Origin: Zygnema cylindricum
Lineage: Eukaryota > Streptophyta > Zygnematophyceae > Zygnematales > Zygnemataceae
Direction of reading: 5' to 3'
NCBI GenBank assembly: GCA_037447655.1
Contig: JBBHKE010000932.1
Span: 1 to 64,000, forward strand
DNA: 64,000 bases
Positions 1-11,320 of the stretch are shown here, piece after piece. The notes under the pieces were generated by a model, which was given only the letters and a program-made list of their open reading frames with translations, was not told the origin of the DNA and made no database searches. The translations under genes were made by a program, and so were the position numbers. How positions within the stretch are numbered: the first letter of the stretch is position 1; every line of letters begins with the position of its first letter.

Positions 1-658
1 ACTCAAATTTGAACACGTATGTAAAAACTTGTTTACAGATGATACGCGATGTAACCGAGGCCTCTGTAATACAGAAATTTTGCTGTCCGTACTATTACAG
101 AGACCTCCTGATGTAACCATACCCTTATTTGTACGGTTTTAACTTACCCGGTACGGCGTTAAGTTTTGTCGGAAAACGACAAAAAATCCTTACTTTTGGC
201 ACATGAAGACATACCTTTGAAAGGTTTCTGTTATGTTCCCACTTCTGTCGACGAATCAAGTAAATAAGCTTTTCATTATTCGGGCAGCATCGTCAAAGTT
301 AACGTACAAATCCTTGGTAAAAAAAAATGCGTGTACAGCGCCTGGTCACAATTAAAGTCCGTAAACAAAAGTTCGGATACAACGCACACTGTGGGTACGG
401 TACAGTACAGTACGGTACACAGTACGGTACATTACATTACAGTACAGGACTGCACAGTAGGAGTGTAGGTGTGGATTGGCTATTGCATTCGTTCGAAGCT
501 GGCAGCCGTGTACTGAAACTTCGGAGTCGTTTCAAAACTGACGGAAATGGAAGCCATGGTCTAAAACTGGGAAAGAAGGAAAAAGGAGATTTGATTGGGG
601 TCTTGCTCCTATTTTTACATCGTGGGAGTTAAATAGATATTTCTTTCAGCTCTATTCA
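1..658. other. 5' flank of the VHA-a gene, no gene recognised
   Basis: No coding similarity is visible here. Positions 393-446 are a run of interlocking GTAC-containing steps (GGTACGGTACAGTACAG and close variants), a word that also recurs in the repeats of the right half of the window. At 61-110 a short inverted pair (CCTCTGTAATA and TATTACAGAG) could form a hairpin. The stretch before the ATG at 659 should contain the VHA-a promoter and 5' UTR, but I see no convincing TATA box and cannot place the transcription start. Confidence 0.5.
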
Positions 659-3600
659 ATGGCTACTGCGGAGCTGATGGATCTTTTTCGGTCCGAGGAG
701 ATGCAGTTAGTTCAGCTCATCATTCCCGCCGAGTCAGCGCATGATACCATCACAAACCTCGGCAATCTTGGAATTTTGCAGTTCAAAGATGTAAGCTGAA
801 CTTGCTTCCTTTCGTGAACACACGACGAGAGCATGTTGTACTACATTTAGTTTGTCATATTTGTGCTGACGTCGTTGTTCCTGGACCTTGGTTCTGGATT
901 CTTCTTTTGTTTTAGACCCCTCTGTGTATCTGTTATTTGGTGCTTTTGTCATTCGTAGTTTCTGCTGTCGGTGGTTTTTGATCCGTTTCGGTGATTCACC
1001 TTTTTTTACGCGCAGTTGAATCCTGATAAGAGTCCCTTTCAGCGAACATATGCAAATCAGGTATGTAACTCATTCGTTTAAGCTATAATGTTCTTGGAAT
1101 AAATAGCCTTGCTGATGTGCTATATCTATCAGTCTCTGCATATTTGCTCTGATTACATCTCTTGTTTGTTATTTTTTTTCCTTACCTTGGACAATGCATA
1201 CTTTATTGGCTTTGGATGGACTAAAGTCATTTTTTTTTCACCTTCTTTTTTTTAGGCTTTGTTGTCTTTAATTCTTTTTATTAAACCTACAGTTCCACCT
1301 TTTGCTTTTAGGTCAAACGTTGCGCAGAGATGGCCAGAAAGCTGCGTTTTGTTGTAGATCAAACAAACAAAGCTGGCATTCCAATCCGAATGGGCTCTGA
1401 CGTAACCGACACCATAGACTTTGATGATTTGGAGGTAAGTTGAAATGTCTAAGGCATCTTGTTTTCGAGCATTGGCATATCCTCTTTTGGAAAAAGGATG
1501 CCTTTTGGGTAGAGAATTTTCATGCAGGTTATTGACCCATTGCTTAGTCTGGTGTTTTGCCGTCTGATACTCAGTAGGTTACCTCAAGTCTGTTTCTGTT
1601 ATTTGTTTTATGATTTTTTCCAAGCTTGGAACGTACATGTGACGAAAAGGCTTGTGATCCTTGCAGATTAAGCTAAGCGAACTAGAAACTGAGCTCTTGG
1701 AGGTTAATTCAAACAATGAGAAGCTTGAGCGCACAAAGAATGAGCTTTCTGAAATGCACCTTGTCCTTGAGAAGGTGAGATCGTCCATCGTTCTATAATT
1801 ATCTGCTTTTGAAGAGTTACTAGATATGGACAGGACCCCAGTGTCTTGCTCCTCCAGTTCTACTGTTGTTTCTATATTATAATATGTGTTGCCCTTATTA
1901 TCTGCTTCACAGCCTTATCTCATTTGTTGTTTAAGCTTTCATGAAAAGCTTTCGACTTCGTGTTAATTTGATGGGAAAGGTGTCCCAATATTTCAGTATG
2001 GTCATTTGCCTTTCGTTTCGTGGTCTTCCTGTGCTCGTTTTTTTTGCGTAATGACCAGGTGACGGTGATACACGTTTGGGTCTTTTGATTCAAATAATTT
2101 GCCGGTGTAAGTATATTTACAGTGTTTTCCAGTTAGTCTGATCCTGATATTGACCTGGTTGATATTATTCAGGCCAGTGCCTTTTTTACCTCGGCCAGAC
2201 AGGACGCAACTGCTCAGCAAAGAGAGCTGGAAGATGCATCATCATCTGGAGAGGGTGCTATCGATAGCCCACTTCTTTTAGAGCAGGTAAAGTGTTGACT
2301 TTTCTTACGTAGATGCTAAGATGAGGAAGCTTTTTGACTTAAGCTAAAAATGGCAGCCACTACAGCCGACCATCCATTGGACTATGGAGGCTCCACCAGA
2401 TTGTAGGAAGAATCTCTTTTCAGACATTCATCTTTATAAAATGGTGTGCTGTGATTTTTGCTTCTTGTATATAGCATGTTAAAAGTCCATTATGTTCCGT
2501 CGAGGTCCTGATGTTGGCCTAAGGTTGTGGATGGTCCTTGTATCAGGAAATGGCAATTGATCCTTCGAAGCAAGTTCGGCTGGGCTTTGTGACTGGTTTA
2601 GTTGCAAAAGCAAAAGCACAGTCTTTTGAGAGAGTTCTTTTTCGTGCAACTCGAGGAAATATGTTCCTCAAACAAGCAGCAATTGAGGAGCCTGTAATAG
2701 ACCCTGCTTCAGGCGAAGAAGTAAGTTAGTGTTTTCATGGTTGAAAGGGACTGAGAGGACCATGTGGATGCCATTTCTCATGGTAGGAAGACCAATAAAG
2801 GGACCTCCTTCCTATACATTGTGGAGAAAGGCTGAAATAAACTCCATGTAATGTCTCGTATGTTAATCTGTTGCTTGGTGTGTTCTGCATTGGCGTAATT
2901 AGGTTTACCAGACAACTTTCTGAAGAAGTGATTGTTTTTTCTATTGTTTGGGGAAGCTGGCACGAAGTTTGATCCCACCTGATTACACTTCTGTGCCCTG
3001 TTAGAATATGCCGCATTTTTGTGTTATAGTGGAGATTTCTTGCATGCTAAAAGTTTCTTTTGGGCTTTGCAGGTGGAGAAGATTGTGTTTGTTGTATTTT
3101 TCGCTGGAGAACGTGCCAAAACCAAGATAATGAAGATATGTGAAGCATTTGGAGCCAACCGATATCCTTTTCCAGAAGAATATCAAAAGCAGAGGCAGAT
3201 GGGTTATGAGGTATAAGTTATCCAGATTTGTCGAGCTACAATTTCTTATTTTAAAACCACTTTTTGCTCGAGGTCTTGTAGTTGAAATTGGCTGTTCTTG
3301 GTTCAACACTTATGTTGTCTGTTATTTACTATATCTCTCGCATAGCTGATCATCTGTTTAGTCTTCTTTGCTCAGCCTCTCTATAGCTGACATCGTTTGT
3401 TTGTGATGTTGTTGGCCTGCATATATTGTTTGCATATATCTGGTCGTTTGCTCAAACAAGTGCACAAATGATGAGTTAGCTATATCAAAGGAATGTGTTT
3501 GTTTTTTGAACTAGCGATTCATTGAGTTGCAGGAGATGAAGGGAAGCTACTTTGTGCATGTTTGATGAAAATTGGACTAACAGGAGACAGTTGTTTTATG

Positions 3601-6600
3601 GATTAGTCTATCTACTCATGGTGTTATTTGTTGATTTTTCAGGTGAATGCTCGCCTAACAGATTTGGATTCAACAATTGAAGCTGGTCACAGGCACAGGA
3701 ACAATGTCCTTACTTCAGTTGGTTATCATTTAAGCCAGTGGACGGAGATTGTAAGAATTTAAGTTCTTACCTATTATTGTAGTTTTTTTATCTGAGAATG
3801 CAATGATGCCGTTTATTACAGTAATCTTTGAGATATAAAGATCTCTCTGTGTGTTATTCTGTTTGAACTCTAAAGTCTCTGGGGTTGCGAAGGCTATCGA
3901 ACCTTGTTACTGGTGGTTATCTAGATTTAGTGGGCAGTCATGAATCTTATAGTTTTTTGTAGAACTTGCTTCTCTGCTACTGGTCAGTTGTAGTTGTAGC
4001 CTTTGTTAACATTTTTCGTGTAACATTTTATTAAAAATACCTGTTTTTTTGTTTCTATTTATTGTTAGTAGAGCTTTTGCTGGTGAAGGTGAATTTCTAC
4101 CTCGGCATTATCCTAAGTTGCTTTTGCAGCTGAGCAGTACACTGTGAATCGCTATTAGCGTTTAGAAATAGATAGCGTTATGAAACAAATAGCGCTATTA
4201 ACGCTATTTGGGAATGTTTTGAAGGAAATCATTTACTCTAATTTGTTTTTTAAAGGGTTTTTATTAATTCCATTTGAGAATTTGGGTAAAAAAACGGGGT
4301 ACCGCAATTAAAGTCATTGACGCTAATAGCGATTCACGGTGTAGTGTGCTTCCGCTATGTGCATATTCATTCCGGGCCAGAACTGAAAATGCCTTCTGTC
4401 AGTCCCATCGGAATGTTTATTTGTTAACACAGATGTCTAGCTGGCCAAACAAACCACTGAAAAGAATCATGCTCATTATTTTTTTACATTTCCAGGTCCG
4501 CCAAGAGAAGGCCGTGTACCACACTCTAAATATGCTTAGCATCGATGTAACACGGAAATGCCTTGTAGCCGAGGGTTGGTGCCCTGTTGCTGCAAAGAGT
4601 CAGGTAAGGAACTGGCTTAGTAGCAAAACGGGTTGCTGTCTTTATTTAGAGAATATTTATTCCTTTCTAGAAAGAAGTTTTTGTGTGTTTGCCCCAACAC
4701 CACAACAGCGACCTGTGTTGCAGCGACGCTCTTGGTGGATTTTATTGAATTTGTTATGTTCCCAGTAGCTCAATGCATTTCTCCGCTTCTGAAATGGAGC
4801 GTTGTTATTTGTTTTGGATGTTTGACATGTTTTTGAGGCAATACAGAGGTGGAGATGTTCAGAGGAGGGAAAGGGAATAGCAGGAGGGATGGTAGATTAG
4901 ACGTGTGAATCTTCATAGCCTTCTGGATGGTCATTTCTTTCAAACGTTTGGGTTAAGAGACTGTTTAATCCCAATAACTTATTGCTGTGCAGATTCAAGA
5001 AGCTCTGCAGAGGGCAGCTCTTGATAGCAATGCACAAGTAGGCACAATATTCCAGCCAATTCATACAAGGGAGGCTCCCCCAACCTATTTCAGGACCAAC
5101 AAAGTGACTGGCTCTTTTCAGGAAATCGTGGATGCATATGGGTATGTTGTATTATTACCCAGTGAAGTTATGCCTGTCCCAATGTTTGTTGTAGGGGAAA
5201 CGCAGTATTCAGCAGTATGCCTGTTTTAATTACTATAACGTCGACTTGCGTCTTTGTTGCAGGATTCTGGTTCTTTCGCAGGTGCTTGTGTATTTTAGAT
5301 AGATTCTGAATAAAAACAAGGGAACAACGGCCTTTGTTGGTTGATGACAGACGACCTATTGTTTTCCGCCTTTTCTTCAGTTGCTTAGTTTGCAGCTGTG
5401 AAACTATAGGTGCTGTCAGTTCAAGTCTTTGTTGTGTTAGTTAATGGAGCATTGGCCATCTAATATTCTTTGTGCCATTCTTCAAACCTTCTGAATGTTT
5501 GGTGAAAGTGAGCACGAATATGTTTCAATTGGAAAGGGTCTGATGATGCTGCATGTTGGTATGCTTGCGTGTTTTTTTTTGTTTTCGACAACTGTTAATC
5601 TGTTCTTTGAGTTGTATGCTTTCTGTAAGATGCACCGTTGAGACTGAATTTTGTTCTCCTGTTTCTACCTTTGGCTTTGCAGTATTGGTCGCTACAGAGA
5701 AGTGAATCCGGCAGTTTTCACTATTGTCACATTTCCATTCCTCTTTGCAATCATGTTCGGAGATTGGGGCCACGGCATCATCATGCTTTTGGCTTCACTG
5801 TATCTAATAGCAAACGAGAAAAAGATGATGGCCCAGGTCAGTCTTCTGGATTTCGTCCGTTTCTTCCTTTTGTTAATCTAGGAACCTTCTAAGGTGGAGG
5901 GTGAAGGCACGCATGTCCAATGTTAGTTTCCTGGTTGTTTATATTGCTGTAGCTCCATGTGATTATGATGGTACAAGAGGAAGGGCGGTAGAGGAAGGGA
6001 AGGAAGAGAGGCAGGAGTGAGAGATCCGTGTGTGCTGTTGTTGGATCCTTCTTTTGCAATTATTCACTATATCAGATGTTTGTTATTAGTACAATTATGC
6101 AAGCTCGCAAATAGCAGATTATGGCCTCCCTGTTATTGAAAATGATGGCTGGCGGTGACATCATCTTTGGCCGTTGCATATGTTTCATTTTAATGTGCCG
6201 TTGAGAAATATATACTCACTAATATGCATTCCTCAACCAGTTGATGCTTCATGCCTGGATTTCTTTGACAAATTTGTGTGACTGATGCAGAAATTGGGTG
6301 ATATCATGGACATGGCATTCAGTGGCCGATATGTGATTCTTTTTATGTCAATTTTCTCCATCTATACTGGTCTCATTTATAATGAGTTTTTTTCCGTCGC
6401 GTTTCATATTTTCGGCGATTCAGCTTACCACTGCCCAACAACAGGCTGCACGTGAGTTAGCTTATGAGCTGTCCAATTTCAGAATCTGTCGTATGTCATC
6501 TCAGGTCTTGACTACTGAGGACTGTCTAGGAAAGTAGGATGCAAATCTCATCAGTCATTCGAAGTGCTTGGAAGTGAAGCTGCTAAAGTTAATTGGATGC

Positions 6601-9600
6601 ATTGCGCCGTGTTTTCTACTGCCATTTTCGAGAGCTTTGCGGGGAGTGTTACAGAGGCTTGAATTTTGTTTCCAATTTTGAGCACAATGCTTGCAATATG
6701 ACTTTCCTCGTAAGTTCCAGCTGGATGATTTTTTTCAAGAAACTGGTTGCAGTCTACATTTTGCTTTCAGAAAATTGTCTCTGTCAGTGACGAGTTTATT
6801 TTGAAAGTGCTTGGATTGATCTCTGCTTGCCTCTTAAACTCATAACTTTCTGGTCCATATTTGAAGGAAAATGCCATATTGGTTGACTGGGTTTAGTGAG
6901 TTGCAGAGAAACTAATGTTCTAAGATGGGGCTGGGTCTTGGGTATGTTCCTCAGCGAGTCTGGAATGGTAAAAACTGAGGGTTATACATACCCCTTTGGG
7001 TTGGACCCAGCCTGGCACGGGTCAGCGACAGAACTGCCGTTTACAAATTCTCTCAAGATGAAGATGTCTATTCTTCTTGGAGTGTCCCAAATGATGGTTG
7101 GCATTATCTTGAGCTACATGAATGCTGTGTACTTCAGTCTTCCTCTCAATATTTGGTACTATCTCGTGCCACCCTTTGTGAGACTGTGTGGACATCTGAG
7201 ATGCTCTGTTTGCATCCTCTTCATTATATCTTGAACACTCTTTTAGGATGTAGGCCTTGGTATTCTTTTGATGAGACACATGTCTAGTATCGATAACTTG
7301 TAGTCCTTATATTTGCCTTTATGGAAGTAGCTTCTCTCAACGGGTTGTTGATCTGTTTGTCGCTGTTTTCACGTTAGGCTTACAGCTTAGTAAAAACAAT
7401 GTTTATATTGTATAACTCCATTTTACCTTATGGAGTTGAAAACTGTTATTGAAGATTCATTTGATGTGTGTGTCCATTTGCAGGTATGAGTTTGTGCCTC
7501 AAGTTCTTTTTCTCGGGGGCATTTTTGGCTACCTCTGTCTCCTCATCCTTATCAAATGGTGCATTGGCTCTCAAGCTGATCTCTATCATGTTATGATTTA
7601 TATGTTCCTGAGCCCCACTGATGAGCTTGGTGCTAATCAGCTTTTCCCCGGGCAACTATATGTTCAGGCAAGTTGCATGTTGATTCTGAGAGTGGATGAT
7701 GATGACCGCAGAAGGTGTAGACATGAAAGATGAGAGTTCATTGCAAGTTGATTTTGAGAAAATCATGAAAAAGACACTCAATAAAAAACCCTCTTGGTAC
7801 AGTCATTGTCCAATTTGAAAATTTGCGCTTTGCCATTGTTTGATCAGTCAGTTATTGGACCGATTTTTTAGCAGAACCTATTTTTTAAAATGGAAATTAG
7901 GCTGTATGTTTCTGATACTTTTTTGGGTTTTCTGCAGATCACGTTAGTTATTATCGCCCTAATTGCAGTTCCGTGGATGCTCCTTCCAAAGCCTCTTATC
8001 CTTCGGGCTGAGCACATTCAGGTGATTTCAGGGGGTCCTCTTCTACCCGTTGTAGGATGAAAATTTTTCTTGGCACTTCACTTGCTCACCGCTTCCCCCC
8101 ACCCCCCGCCCCTCCCATGGCCATCATCTTAACCGCTCATATTGTAATTTCATCTGTAAAGCAGTATAGGGCGAGATAATTATTCTAGGTCGTTGACAGC
8201 TGGTTCTGTCTGAATGGGTATTCAAGAGTCGTCAATCATCTCTATCACCAAGCATTTCTCTCCCACTTGCACTATTGGGCTTTCTCTTTTGTGTCGATCA
8301 CAGGACTCATTCTCTGTCCCTTAACGATTTCGACTCTCCTCCTTTCCCTCTTGTCATCTCCCCTTTACGGATTTTTCATTTCTGGCAGTGGCGACACCCA
8401 TCGGTCATTTTTTGTTCCTTCTTGGGTTGTACAGACTTGTTATTTTCGACTGCTGTTGTAATTCAGTCTTCATCTACTTGTACTTTTAGCTTACTCATGT
8501 TGTTCATCTCCGCTTATACTTCGGTGGAATGTTTTTGTTGTTCTTGCAGAAGACTCAGGGACGCGCATATGGAGTGCTGGGAGGGTCAGATACAGAATCA
8601 TTTGAAGAGGCTTCCCACGACGACCATGAGGAGTTTGAATTTGGGGAAGTGATGGTTCATCAAATGATCCATACCATTGAGTTTGTGCTGGGCGCTGTAT
8701 CAAATACTGCTTCTTATCTCCGTTTGTGGGCTTTAAGGTCAGCTTTCTTTCAAAACCATCATCCAATAGCTCTCTCCTTCCCCTTGTCAGTTTATGTGGA
8801 AGATTATGTCGTAGCGTAGGGCCGTCCACCTTTGACAATTCTGGTGTTAAAGCGGACATGTCTACCTGATCTCAATAAGTTTATTTGTATAAATTTATCA
8901 GTAAAATATGTTTTCCTGCCCATAACTATGTATTCTTAATCACATAAAACATGGAGGAAGCTTGAGAAATGCAGAAGACCTGTCGGTGCTTGGCTTTTTT
9001 AAGTGATTTTCAGCTTCATTTCTGGGCTCAGGCCCGCCCTTGGTCATTGACTGTGTTTCAACTTTAGGAAGTTATATCATATGACTCCAAGTTAAATTGA
9101 TTTACCTAACTGATAGTTGCTCCAGAAATATGAACAATTCTTCTGAAACATACTGACTTTTATGAAATTTGACGCAACCTTCTGAAAACTGCCTGTTTGT
9201 TTCCGTGCAGTTTGGCGCACTCTCAGCTTTCCGCCGTGTTCTATGAGCGAGTGCTGCTGGTGGCCGTCGAGTAAGTGGCCATCTTGCAGCATCCTATCCT
9301 ATCTTATCTTAACCGTAGTTAATATGTGTGAAAACGATTGGAAAGCTTGGCTTACAATTTCAAATCCCGATGTGCCCTTTGTTTTTTTTTTTTTTTTCCA
9401 GGACCCGTCAATGGTGGGCAATCATTATCGGTTTCTTTGTGTTTGCTTTTGCCACGGTCGGGGTGTTGCTCGTCATGGAGACCTTGAGTGCCTTTCTTCA
9501 CGCCCTCCGACTGCACTGGGTCGAGTTTCAGAATAAGTTCTACCAGGGGGATGGATACAAGTTTCACCCATTCGCTTTTGCAACACTAGCGGACGAAGAA

Positions 9601-9606
9601 GAGTGA
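659..9606 (+). CDS. VHA-a: V-type proton ATPase subunit a (VHA-a)
   Basis: Subunit a of the membrane-embedded Vo sector of the vacuolar H+-ATPase; it forms the proton half-channels beside the c-ring. I read 18 exons that join in phase: 659-790, 1016-1060, 1312-1434, 1667-1774, 2173-2286, 2547-2720, 3073-3210, 3643-3750, 4496-4603, 4993-5141, 5683-5836, 6291-6451, 6955-7155, 7484-7667, 7938-8021, 8550-8737, 9211-9270, 9402-9606. The product is 811 aa, close to the usual 815-820. Residues 1-400 are the cytosolic coiled-coil half (opening [16 protein letters not shown]). Residues 401-811 are the membrane half, with hallmark stretches [32 protein letters not shown] and [13 protein letters not shown]. 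Arg719 in YLRLWAL corresponds to the essential transport arginine of yeast Vph1 (R735), and Glu770 in LVMET to E789. The C-terminus [13 protein letters not shown]...DEEE is typical. The intron after exon 14 has a GC donor (CAG/GCAAGT at 7668). Organelle (vacuole or trans-Golgi) cannot be told from sequence. Confidence 0.97.
4138..4343. mobile_element. MITE in VHA-a intron 9 (TA-flanked inverted-repeat element)
   Basis: About 206 bp with terminal inverted repeats. The left end reads TACACTGTGAATCGCTATTA and the right end read backwards is TACACCGTGAATCGCTATTA (19 of 20 bases match). The TA at each end may be a target duplication. There is no coding capacity. The inner part repeats the word ATAGCGYTATTA. 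It belongs to the same family as the elements in the UPL6 introns. Confidence 0.8.
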
Positions 9607-11320
9607 GGAGTTAGAAGTTGTTATAGGAACATCTCGTCCGAAGTCTTTATCAAAGGCCGAAAAGGGGCCAGCATTTGTTTATAATAGGACAGTAATAAGT
9701 GACATCATAGGTGTGGTAGTATTTCATGCCTAATGAGACTCTGTATTCTAAAGTGGAAGCAGTAGGGATCATTTGCTGTGTCTCCATCCTTGGCAAGCAG
9801 GTGATGTGGACATGTTCCTTCTTTACAGGTGATCTCGAAAGGAGCTAGTGTATGCAAAGTAACAAGATCAGGTGTATGGATATAATTATCTTGGTCACCA
9901 TTGTTCGCTATGGTGGTTAGGTTATAATGATAATGTTTTGTTTTGGATGTGGAGTGGGGCTCGTTTGTCAACATGTAGGTTAGTTGTTCGACATTGTTGT
10001 CGAGCCTAGCATGTGCACTATCGCAAGCGGTGTTATGGTTTTACTTCGTTTTATTATCAGCGTTTGTGGGGCGAGACAGTGTGTCACGCTTCTATTCTTC
10101 TTCGATCCACTGTTGCTCCTGTGGATTGTCAAACTATTCTGGAACTCCCTCTGCGTGCTGCACAAAGTCTGGGTGATATACGGGTGTGCTTTTGGTGCAT
10201 CTTTAGCTAAAGTGGGGTTTGAATAAGGAGCTCCGCTGCGGGTAGTCTATCTTGTTGTTGTTTTTGTGCTTATTGCGTCTTTGAATGTCTATTTTCGTAT
10301 CTTTTGCCCTGTTTTCCCTTTTTGTTACTTCCGCTGTGTTGGGCTTTTCAGTTTTTCTAGTTTTGTGATTTTTCAGTTTCGTCTTTACCTTTCATTTTTT
10401 GTTCCCACGTACTCGGACTGTGTGCCAACGTGCTTTTTTAGTGAAGTCTTTTTGTTTTACTTCAAGTTAGTCTACTTATTACTTAGCTTATAGGTGATGT
10501 TCCGTACTGAAATGTTTGGGCAACTGATAACCGCTGATAGTGATATTATTGGTCACCTATTTGTTGCCAGCCATCATGTATGCAGTATAAAAGCCAAAAC
10601 GTGAAAATATAAGCCGGTATTCATTAGTGTACCAAAGTTCAAACAGCAAACTTTTCAAACTAGTACGTCATACATGCGATGCACCATAATCGCTGGAAAC
10701 TTTTCATTTTCTTTCTAGGTAAGAATAAAAGAGGGTGCAGTGCCAGGGGCTCGTGCTCTCGAAAGAAAGCTGCTGCAAGTATGGAGGAGCTCATTCAAAG
10801 GAATTCCCAAACAAGCAAATATCCCGATTTGGAGCTGCCAGGGCAGCTGATACGCCAGGGGGGTGCTCTAGGGGCACAGTTTGAGAGCACCCAAGAAAAG
10901 GAATTGCGCGGCACACTGGTCGTGCAGAGCTGCAAGTTAAGGGTCTGCACGGACAGAGGAGGCGCCGGTGGTGGATTTGGTCGAGTGAAGAGATGCCGGA
11001 GTGGCCGACAGTAGCAAAGGGAGGTTGCGGATTTTCAGGTGCAAAGGCGTTTCCAACTTAAGCAAAATAATGAGAGATGGAGCTGGCTTTCCAGGGCTGC
11101 CTCAAGTGGAAATGGCAGGGCTTTTTGAAAGGGAAGGGCTCCAGTTTGGTCAAGTCTGAACTGTACCTTTTCACAGGTTGTAACATTTTGCAGAAAATCT
11201 ATGTGTTAGTTGAACTTTAGCTGGATGGAAAGCTAAGACGAAAGTCTACAGTTCACTCTTTCCATCAAGTCGCTTGGACCACTAGTTACAAAGATGTATT
11301 TATGAAAAAAAGAAAAAAAA
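9607..11320. other. VHA-a 3' flank and intergenic space
   Basis: The VHA-a 3' UTR starts at 9607; several AATAA-like words (for example around 9690) could serve for polyadenylation but none is decisive. A LINE 3' fragment follows (10050-10460). From 10679 to 11014 a 111-codon open frame encodes a basic, Gly/Arg/Ser-rich peptide with no recognised domain. I do not call it a gene. Confidence 0.5.
10050..10460 (+). mobile_element. LINE 3'-end fragment
   Basis: Forward-strand copy of the 3' part of the same LINE family as the element at 11.3-14.2 kb. The order of short similar blocks matches the reverse complement of 11330-11720: GCTTCTAT, then TTGCYCTTATGGAT-like, then GGAACT..CTCCTCGTGCT-like. 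It ends in a diverged tail around 10402-10447 (TTTTTGTTCCCA, then GTGCTTTTTTAGTGAAGTC). It is non-coding and degenerate. Confidence 0.55.

Noticed and set aside
327-632. 101-codon frame upstream of VHA-a
   Set aside because: It runs through a GTAC-type repeat, has no recognised similarity and lies in the presumed 5' UTR or promoter.
4274-4768. 164-codon frame as a separate gene
   Set aside because: It is VHA-a exon 9 (4496-4603) read through into flanking introns.
10679-11014. 111-codon frame as a host gene or LINE ORF1
   Set aside because: Basic and Gly-rich without any motif of a gag or ORF1 protein; no start context or neighbouring exon supports it.
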